From an uncultured Methanobrevibacter sp. (lineage in GTDB: Archaea > Methanobacteriota > Methanobacteria > Methanobacteriales > Methanobacteriaceae): a DNA stretch of 64,000 nt. Shown here in pieces: positions 1 to 9,415 of the stretch. The position numbers and the translations under genes are program-made. Location: assembly GCA_902789505.1 (NCBI GenBank), contig CADAOO010000007.1:1-64000 (forward strand), given 5' to 3'. The notes under the pieces were generated by a model. It ran no database searches. It saw nothing but the letters and a program-made list of their open reading frames with translations, and was not told the DNA's origin. Numbering within the stretch: the first letter of the stretch is position 1; each line of letters starts with the position of its first letter.

Positions 1-53
1 ATTTGCTTTTTGTCTTCATCCATGTATGATGAAGTATTATTAACATTAGCCAT
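1..53 (-). CDS. 5' end of a gene running off the left edge
   Basis: A minus-strand ATG at 51-53 opens a frame without stops to the left edge (starts MANVNNTSSYMDEDKKQ). AT-rich TATA-like sequence lies just upstream at about 70-115. Only 17 codons are visible, so no family can be named. Confidence 0.4.
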   Translation of the reverse strand, partial: MANVNNTSSYMDEDKKQ

Positions 54-182
54 AGCTATTACAACCTGTATATAATAATTAATATAATATTTTATTATTA
101 CTTTTATATAAAATTATCATTACAGACTCCCTATTCAAAGTCATGGATTTCCCATACATTGTACCTATTGAATCATAAATGT

Positions 183-710
183 TTAATGGGATTTATACTC
201 TTCAGAAAATAGCTTTTCATAAATCCTATCTAATGCTTTTCTTTGATCAATGAATTTGTTCATTTCTTCAATAGCGCCCACTTCACTAGCATAACGTCTA
301 TTACGATTAGCAGATTTAATTTCATCTTCTAAAACATCTTTTGTGTTATCAATAAATTGATTTTGTGAATTTAACAATAATACAATCTCTTCTAGGTTAT
401 CATATTCTTTTTGAGTTATTTTATCTAAAATTTTATTATTGCGAGTTAATTCAAATCTTGCATATTCAATGTTTCTATAAGCAAATTTATCTGCGATTTT
501 ATCAACAACAACATCACCGGATATTTTATATCTTGAAGGGTTCAACATAAAATATGATTTTCTAGATTTTTTATCAATTATAATATCATGATTAGTTATT
601 ATAAATCGTTCATCTTCGTATATACCATAAGAATAATCCTTATTTCTTTTAAATAAATTTAAAAATTTTCCAATCATTTTTTCACAAGCTTTATTAATAA
701 ATTTTTTCAA
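183..710 (-). CDS. Hypothetical protein, 175 aa
   Basis: I do not recognise this protein. It is lysine-rich at the N-terminus (MKKFINKACEKMIGKF), has a beta-rich middle and a charged, probably helical C-terminal third (about residues 105-170). No signal peptide or membrane segment is evident. It begins 6 bp after the zinc-ribbon gene at 717-1463 on the same strand, so the two are probably co-transcribed. Base composition matches the surrounding AT-rich DNA. Confidence 0.7.
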   Translation of the reverse strand: MKKFINKACEKMIGKFLNLFKRNKDYSYGIYEDERFIITNHDIIIDKKSRKSYFMLNPSRYKISGDVVVDKIADKFAYRNIEYARFELTRNNKILDKITQKEYDNLEEIVLLLNSQNQFIDNTKDVLEDEIKSANRNRRYASEVGAIEEMNKFIDQRKALDRIYEKLFSEEYKSH

Positions 711-716
711 GTATAT

Positions 717-1463
717 TTAATCTGTGAGTATGCTGCATTCTAACTTTAGTTTGCCTTTACCGCATTTCGGGCATTTTGAAGATTCGGTTAAATATCCTAA
801 TTCATCACCACATTCCGGGCAAGACTTTGTGGTGTTTTCTAAATGTATTGTAAAATCAGAAATATGATTATTTAAAATATCTTTTATTTCATTTCCATTT
901 AAATTTTCAGGATTTCTGATTATAATAAATTTATTTATTTGTTTTCTGCAGTCGCTACAGAAATAATCATAGTATTTGCCCAATAATTTATATTTAATAT
1001 TGTCTCTTCTAATTAAAGCATCAAGAACAGAAAGAGATGATTCATCAATTATTTCAAGTTCATTATTTTCTTTTAAAACAAAGTATTTTATTCTTTTTTC
1101 ATTTAAATCAAGGTGTTTACCACAAGTAAGACATTTTTGAATTTTATCACTGAATTCAATTATTTTTAAAGAATCATCATAATTTTCAATATATCCGATG
1201 ATTTCATTATCATCAAAACCAGGAATATTTTTCCAAACTTCATTAACATAAAATTCTTTAACTACTTTCCCACAGTTATAACAATAATATTCACCGTAAT
1301 ATCCCGTTACTGGTCGATACTGCATAATTTTAGATGTTGAAATTAAAAGTGGCACTACAATTACATCATGATTTTCATTAATCATGAAAACATCATTATT
1401 CCTAATATATGTCCATCCACAGTTATCACAAACATACTCTCTATATTCGCCCATATAACTCAC
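717..1463 (-). CDS. Multi-zinc-ribbon protein, 248 aa
   Basis: The protein contains four or more CxxC pairs: CDNCG near residue 12, CYNCG near 56, CLTCG near 112, CSDC near 168, and a C-terminal CPECG...CPKCG ribbon near 215-237. This arrangement predicts several zinc-binding knuckles separated by beta-rich segments, with no catalytic motif that I can see. It lies directly upstream of the gene at 183-710 (6-bp gap) and probably shares its transcript. The specific role is unknown; nucleic-acid or protein binding is usual for such ribbons. Confidence 0.75.
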   Translation of the reverse strand: MSYMGEYREYVCDNCGWTYIRNNDVFMINENHDVIVVPLLISTSKIMQYRPVTGYYGEYYCYNCGKVVKEFYVNEVWKNIPGFDDNEIIGYIENYDDSLKIIEFSDKIQKCLTCGKHLDLNEKRIKYFVLKENNELEIIDESSLSVLDALIRRDNIKYKLLGKYYDYFCSDCRKQINKFIIIRNPENLNGNEIKDILNNHISDFTIHLENTTKSCPECGDELGYLTESSKCPKCGKGKLKLECSILTD

Positions 1464-1475
1464 TTCATTTCAATA

Positions 1476-1639
1476 TTACTTTATATGCTCCCAAACTTCA
1501 CCTACTTTCTTACCAGTTTCAAAAACAGGAAATTTATTCTCATCCTCTTTGCACAATCCGATTTATGTTCACTTAACCAAAAGAATCTTTTCAAATTGAA
1601 AGCATTTGCAATAGCTAGATTTAGACAATTTAATTTCAT
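1476..1639 (-). pseudogene. Short degraded reading frame
   Basis: An ATG at 1639 opens a protein-like frame (MKLNCLNLAIANAFNLKR...). It must shift frame near 1545-1560 to continue into a second protein-like stretch ending FETGKKVGEVWEHIK before a stop at 1476-1478. The two halves read like one small gene broken by an indel. No family is recognised. Confidence 0.3.
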
Positions 1640-1714
1640 TTATAATATAAATCCTTAAATAATAATTTATTCACACAACATAAATAATTTACAATTCCCT
1701 CATCATAAACTAAG

Positions 1715-2593
1715 TCATCCGCAAATAGGATAATAATCCATTGCTAAGTCATATGCTGGATATTCAGAGGCATACTCTCTTTTTATTAAATCATCCTCCT
1801 CCTTCACAAAACTTATTGCAGTTTCTTCAGAATACCTGCATGAATGAATTAAACAGAATTTAACATCCTCAATATATTCATCAATGTTATTATAGTCTTT
1901 AAATTTAGCACATTCAGTTAGACGTTTGTTTATTTCAGATTCTTTAACATCAATAGTGGGATGATGTTGGTTAATCATTTTTTCAGCGGACTTATCTTGT
2001 TTGTGTTTTTTTAGAATATTCCAAATGGTTTTAAATTCTTCAATTGTTAAAGAAGAAGACTGATTATCTCCAACAAAACTTGAAACAAGTGCATTTGCTA
2101 CAAATCCTTTTGAATAAACCATGCTTTTAACATTAACTGCAACAAAACCTCTTCCTCCATAGCCATCATAAATTAGTTCTTTAAAGTTTTCCTCATTAAG
2201 ATAATCTATAAATTCATTATGATATTCCTCAAGTATTTCATCAACTACAAGAAATGTTGAGCAACCTTTTTTAATTTCATTTGTTGAATTTAAATTTCCA
2301 ATATGCTTTTTTAGTATGTTCCAGATTGTTTTAAACTCATCAATTGTAAATGGATTTTTTATGCTTTCACCAACAATTGTTCCTGTAAGAGGTGCGGCTT
2401 TAGGAACTCCTGCCGAATAGCGTAAGCTATTGACATTGACGTAAAAAGATCCTCTGTCACACCAGCTATATTTCCTGAATTCTTCAAATCCTTCTTTTTT
2501 AAGATAATTTTCAAAGTCTTCTCTAGACATTGTAGCAGAGGTATTCTGCACTAAAAAACATGCATTGCCTGACAATATTTTAAATTTATCCAT
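1715..2593 (-). CDS. Hypothetical protein with an internal domain duplication, 292 aa
   Basis: Two copies of a roughly 95-residue module lie in tandem, residues about 8-103 and 108-200. Each ends with an almost identical helix (FKTIWNILKKH) and contains a conserved core (RGSFYVNVNSLRYSAG versus RGFVAVNVKSMVYSKG). The last 90 residues are unrelated and helical. No known family is recognised. The gene is isolated, with 75 bp to its left and a 413-bp spacer upstream. Confidence 0.7.
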   Translation of the reverse strand: MDKFKILSGNACFLVQNTSATMSREDFENYLKKEGFEEFRKYSWCDRGSFYVNVNSLRYSAGVPKAAPLTGTIVGESIKNPFTIDEFKTIWNILKKHIGNLNSTNEIKKGCSTFLVVDEILEEYHNEFIDYLNEENFKELIYDGYGGRGFVAVNVKSMVYSKGFVANALVSSFVGDNQSSSLTIEEFKTIWNILKKHKQDKSAEKMINQHHPTIDVKESEINKRLTECAKFKDYNNIDEYIEDVKFCLIHSCRYSEETAISFVKEEDDLIKREYASEYPAYDLAMDYYPICG

Positions 2594-3006
2594 ATTATCA
2601 CCAATTAATCCACTAGGATTTGTATTTTAAATATTCTACGTATTCCCCATCAATCATATCCTCGTTTTTTCAAAGTCTTTTTATTAAAAAATACTTCTTC
2701 ACGTTCCATTTTTTAAGTATACATGGATTATATATCCTCAGATAATAGGAATTAGCTCACTATTCTAATATATAAAAAAATTTGCATAAACTTTGTTAAT
2801 AAAATGTTGGTGTGACGTGGTTTATAAATGTACCATATCGAGTAACTAGTTTATAGGCAATTCTTAATGTAACTGTTAATTAAATAAAAAGGAAATTCTA
2901 ATTTTAATATTAATGTGCCAAGATTAACATTAACACTAAGTTTTGCTAATCAAGCTGATTTAAACACTCCCTAATGAAAAAAAAGAAAAAAGAGTTAACA
3001 TTAACG
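2594..3006. other. Intergenic spacer with TTAAC-type repeats
   Basis: No gene is supported in this 413-bp spacer. It holds the promoter side of the gene at 1715-2593 and the 3' flank of the endopeptidase remnant. A near-palindrome, AGTTAACATTAACGTTAACT, sits at 2993-3012 over the endopeptidase stop codon, and a related TTAACATTAACAC string lies near 2923. Function unknown. Confidence 0.4.
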
Positions 3007-3826
3007 TTAACTACTATACAAATCTGTGAATATCCATGATGGGTCATAAGCTATTAAATATCCATCTTCACACCAGATTGCTCTGACATTACCTGAAGTA
3101 GTATCTGCCACTGCCACAGGATTTCTGTTAATCCAGTTTCCTGAAGTATGTTTTTTATGCCTAAACCTTAACCTAATATGGCCAGTACCGCTTACACGGC
3201 ATTTAACATGGACAAACTGCACGTCATAACCTAAGCTTTTAGCTATTCTGTAATACACTTGTCCCCAGTCAACACAATTGGAACCCTTGCCCTGACTGGC
3301 ATCATTGATTGTTTTCTTGTCTGTCTTTTGTGAATTAAAGTATTTGCTGTACAATTTCTTCTTTGCTATAATAGCTAAAGCCTCATCTATTGTGTTTTCC
3401 TTTGTAGTTGAATGTCTTGATAAACAGCTTCATTGTTGAGTCATTATAATCAGGAAGCTTTGACATTCTGTAAACGATTGCAGGAAGCCTTCCGTTTGCT
3501 CTTATGTAGCTTTCAGTCCTTATGGCCATGTCCACATATTCAGCTTTATCAATTTGGGTTCCATTTTTTAGCGTTACATAGTTTGGAAGGAAATCTAAAG
3601 ATGTGTTGTCTTTGATTATGGCCATTGTATACATTGCCACTAGCTTATCGCTTCCAAGTTTTTTGGCTTTATTTTCTATATATTTACAGTTTCCTTTTAA
3701 TGTTAATATTTGGTAATAGTCACGTTTCTTATACTTCTTTTTGTTTTGGATAATCCAGTACGCTATTGAATTCATAGCTTGGCAAAAACTTGTCCAACTA
3801 ATATTATCATTTTTATTATCTAACAT
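3007..3826 (-). pseudogene. Pseudomurein-binding repeat / C71-type endopeptidase, frameshifted
   Basis: The 5' part (3383-3826) encodes pseudomurein-binding repeats, seen as SLDFLPNYVTL and then YVDMAIRTESYIRANGRLPA. The 3' part (3007-about 3400) encodes a transglutaminase-like cysteine peptidase with the expected triad: Cys in GSNCVDWG, His in GTGHIRLRF, Asp in VAVADTTS. This is the architecture of methanogen and methanophage pseudomurein endopeptidases (PeiW/PeiP, MEROPS C71), which cleave the pseudomurein peptide bridge. The halves are in different frames: the second continues upstream as TKENTIDEALAIIAKKKLYS, so one indel near 3385-3425 separates them. The N-terminus is short for a secreted enzyme and no signal peptide is visible. 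Possible prophage remnant, or a sequencing error. Confidence 0.75.
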
Positions 3827-4082
3827 ATTATATTATTTATATAACATGGCTATTATATTTTTTGCAATTTTGTTAAGTGGGCAAGTTTCTAGAAAAAAGA
3901 GTAATAATTTTAGAGAGATTCAAGTATTTAAATAATTTTTCAACAAAATAAATAATATGCTTAAATAATAACCAAACACATTAAATTAATCACATTCTTC
4001 ATCATTGATGTCTTTCTCTACTTTCTGTAGCACTCTTCACTTTGAATAGGACAAATAATTTATAAAATAATTTAAATTATTA

Positions 4083-6095
4083 ATGATAAATATTACCACA
4101 ATGTGGATTGACAAATATTTTGAATTAATGTTTTCTTCAAAAAAAAGAAATATAAAATTAGCACATGAATTAAAAAATAATCATTTTCCAAATTCATTAT
4201 ATAAATATAAATATTTTGATGATAATAATCACACTTTAGATTTATTAAAAACTGATTTAATCTTTTTATCCAAAGCAAGTACTTTGAATGATCCTTATGA
4301 AGGAGAAATATTCTATGACAAAGATATATTATATGATTACTACTTTTACAAAGAAATCCTACCAAATTTTTTCAAAAAAGCTAAATTAAATAACAATCAG
4401 ATTGAACAGATTATATTTAGTAAAAATCCAAAAAAAGAACAACATAAATTTATTTACGAAAATGATTCATTGGTAAATAAAGAAATTCCCATTGAAGAAC
4501 ATTATAATAAATCTATGGAAATTAACAAAAAATATTTTGATTATCCAATTAAAAAAATAATTAAACAACGTAAAGAAGAAGTTTATTTAACTTGTTTTTC
4601 AAAAACAAATACAATAAATCCAATGTGGGCGCATTATGCTTATAATCATACGGGGATTTGTATTGAATACAATATAAAAGATTCAAATGAAGAATATGTT
4701 TCAAACTGGTGTTACCCAGTTAAATATGAAGATAATTATGATTATACAAAAGAATTAATGAATATTAAAGATAATGGGAATAAATTATTACATGAAACAT
4801 TACTTAAAAAATCTACTGAATGGAAATATGAAAAAGAATGGAGGATTTTAATAGATTATGATATTCAATTAAGTGGATTAATTAAAAAAGAATCTGATTA
4901 TTTTTTAAAATTACCAAAACCACAAGCAATATATTTAGGAATAAATATTTCAAACAAAAATAAAGAAAAAATATTAAAAATCTGTGAAGATAGAGAAATT
5001 TCAGCATATCAAATGGAAATTAATAGAAAAAATCATCAATTAAAAACTAGTAATATTAAAAAATTTCCAATGGGCAAATGGAATGAAACAGAATATATAA
5101 TTGATTGTATCAAATATAAATCATTGAAAAATTTATTAAAAAAATACTTTTTTAAACATAAAACTAAAGAAGAACAATATAAAGATTTTTCAAGAATAAT
5201 TAATTCCTTTTGTAAACTATCCCCTGATGAAATAACTTATTTTTTAGATACAATTTTATTTAACAATGAAATATTTCCAGTTTTATATCCATATTACTAT
5301 AATGTATTATTATTTTTGAATCATTTAAATGAAATTGACAAATTTAATAAGTATAAAACTAGAGATGGATTAAATATTTCTGAAAATATAAAAAAATGGA
5401 TAAGCAACATGATATCAAATTTTTATTTCAAAAAAATTATAAGATATATGATATTTTATGAAAAATTATTTATGAGATTCTATAATCGTTATGTGATTTT
5501 AGATAAAAAAGAAAAAGAGAAATATGAATCCCAATTGAAAAAATATGCTATTAAAAATGATTATGTGACATTAATTGAAAAACATGATAAAACTTTAATA
5601 CATCCATTTTCTAACCCTTCAATAACTGAATTAATCAAAGAAAACATATTACATAACTTAGAGATACTAATAACTTCTTATTATAAGCATGGAATATTTA
5701 ATGAATGTTTATGTTACAATGAATATAAAACATTTAATTCAATGATAATTAAATTAGAAAATTTAACCTGTGATAAATACAATAAAATATATGAAAATTC
5801 AGAATTACCATTTATATATGACTGGATTTTTAATGAATACTATGATAATACATTACATTGTGCATGCAAAACCCTAAAAGATAATCCTCATTTATTAACA
5901 TTAATTTCACTTAATGATGAAGAATTATTAAAAAATATTGCAATTATTAACTATAATAATGATAAACAAATAGCAAACTTTGCTGAAAAATGTTGTGATG
6001 AATTAAATTTAAATTATAAAAAAATAATCCCCCTAAAAGATATATTCCTAAATTATTTTAATCCAAAATTTAATCCATATAAAATATTTGAATAA
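4083..6095 (+). CDS. DUF2971 family protein with long C-terminal extension, 670 aa
   Basis: The N-terminal 300 residues carry the DUF2971 signature: LYKYKYFDD at about 39-47, LNDPYEGE at 68-75, CFSKTNTINPMWAHYA at 171-186 with GICIEY following, and WKYEKEWRI near 247. DUF2971 proteins are common in phage-defence neighbourhoods, but their biochemical activity is not established. The remaining 350 residues are very rich in Lys/Asn/Ile and probably alpha-helical; I recognise no domain there. The start may be Met1 or Met7 (MWIDKYFELM). It is the only plus-strand gene among minus-strand neighbours and appears monocistronic. Confidence 0.8.
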   Translation: MINITTMWIDKYFELMFSSKKRNIKLAHELKNNHFPNSLYKYKYFDDNNHTLDLLKTDLIFLSKASTLNDPYEGEIFYDKDILYDYYFYKEILPNFFKKAKLNNNQIEQIIFSKNPKKEQHKFIYENDSLVNKEIPIEEHYNKSMEINKKYFDYPIKKIIKQRKEEVYLTCFSKTNTINPMWAHYAYNHTGICIEYNIKDSNEEYVSNWCYPVKYEDNYDYTKELMNIKDNGNKLLHETLLKKSTEWKYEKEWRILIDYDIQLSGLIKKESDYFLKLPKPQAIYLGINISNKNKEKILKICEDREISAYQMEINRKNHQLKTSNIKKFPMGKWNETEYIIDCIKYKSLKNLLKKYFFKHKTKEEQYKDFSRIINSFCKLSPDEITYFLDTILFNNEIFPVLYPYYYNVLLFLNHLNEIDKFNKYKTRDGLNISENIKKWISNMISNFYFKKIIRYMIFYEKLFMRFYNRYVILDKKEKEKYESQLKKYAIKNDYVTLIEKHDKTLIHPFSNPSITELIKENILHNLEILITSYYKHGIFNECLCYNEYKTFNSMIIKLENLTCDKYNKIYENSELPFIYDWIFNEYYDNTLHCACKTLKDNPHLLTLISLNDEELLKNIAIINYNNDKQIANFAEKCCDELNLNYKKIIPLKDIFLNYFNPKFNPYKIFE

Positions 6096-6126
6096 GTTAA
6101 CTTTTAATATAGTAAACACAGGAATA

Positions 6127-7162
6127 TTAATTACCCAAATATTGATTTAACTCCTTTAAAAATAAATCAAAAAAATTTAGAGTTGACTTATCCCGTGTAT
6201 TTAATTTAAATTCATCAATTACACTTATCAACTTTTTAAAATCATAATATTTTTTTAATTTTTCAAAATCAAAAGTCCATTGTTTTCTTGAAATTCCATT
6301 TAATAGATTAATGGATTTAGAACTTTTAATAGAACTAACTAAAAATTTGGCTAAATTTTCACTTGAAATTGAATTTAAATCTAGAAAATCATCAATTTCC
6401 TCTTTATTGCCCCATATTTCCCAATATTGAATTATTTCCAAAAGATGATTAGAATCAAATAACTGTTTATTATTTGCTAATTCTTTAATTTTCTCATAAA
6501 TTATTTTTTCAAGTTTTAACACACCATCTTTAGAAATATATAACTCGTGTTGATTCTTTTGTTTATTACCATATACTCCCTAATCACATTCAATTCCATA
6601 AATTAATCTGGAAATAGAATATAAACTAAAATTTTTAGAAATTGATTCGCAAATTAGATTAAAAGATACTTCTTGAGAATTTAAATTATAAAATAGATTA
6701 TCTAATAATTTTTCAATAGATATAACTATCCGAAAAAATAGTTCCATTATCAATATTTATTTCATCAGCAATTATGAAAATTGCTTGAATTAAATTTTTA
6801 CTTTGATCTTTTTCAAAATTTTTAGATTGATGTATTAATTTAGTAAATAATGATAAAGATTTTCCATATTCATTCAATGATTTAATTTCGATAGATATTT
6901 CATTAAAATCATCTAAGTTTACAATTTGATCTACTAAAGCATTACTTCCTTCATCATCTTCAAGAGATAATGTGAAATATTTATCAAAATGATTGTTACT
7001 GCATAATCTCAATTCCTTATCATCCATAGTATCGTGATCTAAGCTGACATTAGGAATATGTATTCTATTAAAAATAGGTAAAATATAAGCTAATAAAGAT
7101 AACAAAGACTTATTATCCACTTTAGAAACATTACATAAGATATTATAAAAATCATTAATCAT
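6127..7162 (-). pseudogene. Decayed C-terminal part of a KAP P-loop NTPase
   Basis: Two open segments (6713-7162 and 6127-6522) are pieces of one gene. The first contains LAYILPIFNRI and LCSNNHFDKYFTLSL, which match the post-ATPase region of the intact KAP proteins at 25925-30210 (for example HHPNHFKAYFKLNS). After a frame change at the TGA at 6713-6715, translation resumes as SIEKLLDNLFYNLNSQEV. It then meets an in-frame TAG at 6580-6582 and continues in the same frame as GVYGNKQKNQHEL into the 6127-6522 segment. No Walker A/B part remains upstream. This is a 3' remnant with at least one frameshift and one nonsense codon. Confidence 0.6.
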
Positions 7163-7426
7163 TTCATTCTGTTTATCACGGTCATGCCTTTGAATTGAAA
7201 CATTCTTTTTTCAATGGATACATATATATTTACGTCTTAATTCTAACAACGTATGACCATAACTCCTGAGGAAATCATGATTTTTATAATCTTTAAAACA
7301 CCACCCCATGACAATCGAAATTCTTTAAGGAGTTTTGGTTTTAGTGGGGTGTTGAATTTTTTTAGATATATATGATAGTTCTTGTATTTTAGAATAAATT
7401 GTTAAAAAATAAAATTCCAATACTTA

Positions 7427-7858
7427 TTAAAAAGAAAAATTATTAATTATAAACTCCGCAGTAAGAATTGCATCACGAGTAGATAAACGAATCCATTTCT
7501 TTGATTCATCAGTCCCAGGACTAGGAAGTTCTAAAAAATAATCACATTGTCTTCTAAGTCTTTTTAAATCTTTAAAATTATTAGCAATGTCATGATTAGT
7601 TTGAAAATCACATGGCCCATTATTATATATAAATTTAGGAATAATTGAATGATCCTCCCCATTATTTTTTAAAAGATGGCCATAATTTTCTTCTTTCATC
7701 CATTCTCTTAAAAATAAAAAAACAGCATAATAAATTCTAGTAATTATAGTTCGTTCTAATGCAGATTTATACTCTGAATCATTTACATCATTATACAATA
7801 ATTTTGCTAACTCAAGAAAATGACCTGATTCAAAATTAACAAAATCTTCATCCTCCAT
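7427..7858 (-). CDS. HEPN-domain protein, third gene of a three-gene operon, 143 aa
   Basis: The pattern RIYYAVF at residues 41-47 followed by LRRQCDYF at 101-108 is characteristic of small HEPN proteins of the YYA/DY type. These include toxin-antitoxin and abortive-infection partners, often nucleases or nucleotidyltransferase partners. It starts 5 bp after the gene at 7864-8205. It lacks the adjacent minimal nucleotidyltransferase that usually accompanies such HEPN proteins. A canonical Rx4-6H RNase motif is not obvious, so catalytic activity is uncertain. Confidence 0.65.
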   Translation of the reverse strand: MEDEDFVNFESGHFLELAKLLYNDVNDSEYKSALERTIITRIYYAVFLFLREWMKEENYGHLLKNNGEDHSIIPKFIYNNGPCDFQTNHDIANNFKDLKRLRRQCDYFLELPSPGTDESKKWIRLSTRDAILTAEFIINNFSF

Positions 7859-7863
7859 AACTA

Positions 7864-8205
7864 TTACCTACTTAAATAAATATAAAAATTATTTATATAA
7901 ATTAAATCATTTTCAAAACAATAATTTTCTATATCTTTTCTTATTTGAGAACGTAATTTATTTTTTTCATGAAAAGACAAATCATTTTTCAATTTAATAA
8001 AAAATTCTGTTGAATTATCTTCTTCATCTTCATATTTAAAACATTCTAATAAATTATATTTTTGTATAACATCACTACGAATAAAATCATAAATTAACGA
8101 CATAGGATCATAATTTTTTAAATAATCCTTTAAATCATTACGATATACATCTTCTTGAGAAGAATCACTCCCTTGAAATTGATTTGGAAATTTTAAATTA
8201 ATCAT
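7864..8205 (-). CDS. Hypothetical protein, second gene of HEPN operon, 113 aa
   Basis: The start is placed at 8205 (MINLKFPNQF), preceded by GAGGATAACT. A longer frame from 8229 lacks a ribosome binding site and lies inside the upstream gene. The ATG overlaps the stop of the upstream gene (ATGATTAA), which indicates translational coupling. The protein is acidic and helical with a middle DEEDNSTEFF segment. No family is recognised. Confidence 0.6.
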   Translation of the reverse strand: MINLKFPNQFQGSDSSQEDVYRNDLKDYLKNYDPMSLIYDFIRSDVIQKYNLLECFKYEDEEDNSTEFFIKLKNDLSFHEKNKLRSQIRKDIENYCFENDLIYINNFYIYLSR

Positions 8206-8482
8206 AGTTATCCTCAAAATCCAATGCAAAATATAATTTATCTAAATCTTCTGGAACATCAACATCTACAACTAGTTTTTTATCTTTTGTATGTCTATGA
8301 GTTGGATAAAATAAAGTTAATGTTTTTGGTTGATTTTTTGAAATAAAAATCATTTTAATTGGACTAAATTCTTCATCACCAAAATTTTCTTTGAGTTTTT
8401 CAATAAAATTAGGATGCAATATGTCTTGAAGTGAAAAATCCTCTTTTATTGCTTGTAAAACATTTCCGTCATACTCTTTCAT
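8198..8482 (-). CDS. Hypothetical protein, first gene of HEPN operon, 94 aa
   Basis: A small acidic protein with a basic central stretch (ISKNQPKTLTLFYPTHRHTKDKK) and a DVDVPEDLDKL tail. I cannot assign a family. Its stop overlaps the start of the next gene by 8 nt, so the three minus-strand genes 8482 to 7427 form one tight operon. Promoter elements would lie in the AT-rich spacer upstream (8483 onward). Confidence 0.55.
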   Translation of the reverse strand: MKEYDGNVLQAIKEDFSLQDILHPNFIEKLKENFGDEEFSPIKMIFISKNQPKTLTLFYPTHRHTKDKKLVVDVDVPEDLDKLYFALDFEDNYD

Positions 8483-8927
8483 AATATCACAACTAAAAAA
8501 AAATATCTTAAATATATTATATTTTGAAATAATATATAAAATTTTCTAATAAATTTTGCCATAAAATAAAAGTTTTTTAATTTTTTATTTTAAATAGAAT
8601 GCTATCTCAGATTACCTCATCTACTTCAATTATAAAATTTATGTGATTTTAAACCAGTTTTTAACATCCGCATTTTTAATCGAGTGATTGAAATCGAATG
8701 TAGTCAAAAAAAATCAATTTGAAGATTTAAAATATTTTGTTTTTTGTTGAGGTCATAAAATTATAACACCCAAATCTTCTTTTTAATCATAGGTTGTAAA
8801 ATAATTTATATTTAACAAATTCTATTTTTCAACCTTTTAGTATAAATGACCACCATAGAAGAAAAAACAAATTATAGAAAATAAAAATGAATTGATCAAC
8901 ATTTCCAAAAATTTGATGAAGTAAAAC
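8483..8927. other. AT-rich intergenic spacer
   Basis: No gene is supported here. The sequence holds the probable promoter of the 8482-7427 operon (TATA-like AATATATT near 8510-8535). A short open frame on the minus strand at 8829-9023 is antisense to the HNH remnant and is not credited. Confidence 0.4.
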
Positions 8928-9179
8928 ACCAAAGAGCATAATGACTGGGCAAAAGAGGTAAAAACCAGAGACAGGGAAAGATGTGTCCTGTGCGGAGTTG
9001 GCCATCACCTGGAGACACACCATGTCATTTCATTTAAGAATTGTGTACCTCTTCGATTTGACCTTGATAATTGAATTACCCTTTGCCATTGGTGTCATAA
9101 AAAGCATCATACGCTTTATAATCTGGAGAATACCAATCCAGTTACCTTATTGAAATTTTTCAAAGCCTTCAGGTTTTAG
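8928..9179 (+). pseudogene. HNH endonuclease remnant
   Basis: A plus-strand frame reads DWAKEVKTRDRERCVLCG, then HHLETHHVISF, FKNCVPLRFDLDN, a TGA stop at about 9075, and ITLCHWCHKKHHTLYN to a TAG at 9177-9179. Two CxxC pairs, the HH motif and the trailing CxxCH form the classic zinc-supported HNH nuclease core. There is no start codon or N-terminus (an in-frame TAA precedes it) and an in-frame stop splits the core. It is a dead fragment, of the type found in phages and mobile elements. Confidence 0.65.
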
Positions 9180-9415
9180 GGAAAAGACTTTTTTTAAAAT
9201 TGGAATCTCTGAACGCAGTATTAAAATAGTATCCAGTTTAGATTTTTTATTTTTGTAGTTAAAAATTGTTCCGAAGGCATGATTATACAGTAATTTAGTG
9301 AGAAATAATCATAAGACAAGGTAAATATATCTTGCTTTTAGAATCATTTATATATGGAGATAATCTTATAAATTAAAATATTTTGTCAAATAACCGTTAA
9401 TTAGATTATATATTG

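Noticed and set aside
6580-6582. TAG read as pyrrolysine
   Set aside because: The same gene piece also has a frameshift at about 6713 and lacks its ATPase half, so decay explains the TAG. No pyrrolysine genes are in the window.
7290-7375. CACCACCCC / TGGGGTGTT stem as terminator
   Set aside because: Pairing is imperfect and the loop is about 45 nt long; no T run. Not enough for a terminator call.
8829-9023. Minus-strand 64-aa frame
   Set aside because: Antisense to the HNH core on the plus strand; composition follows the HNH codons.
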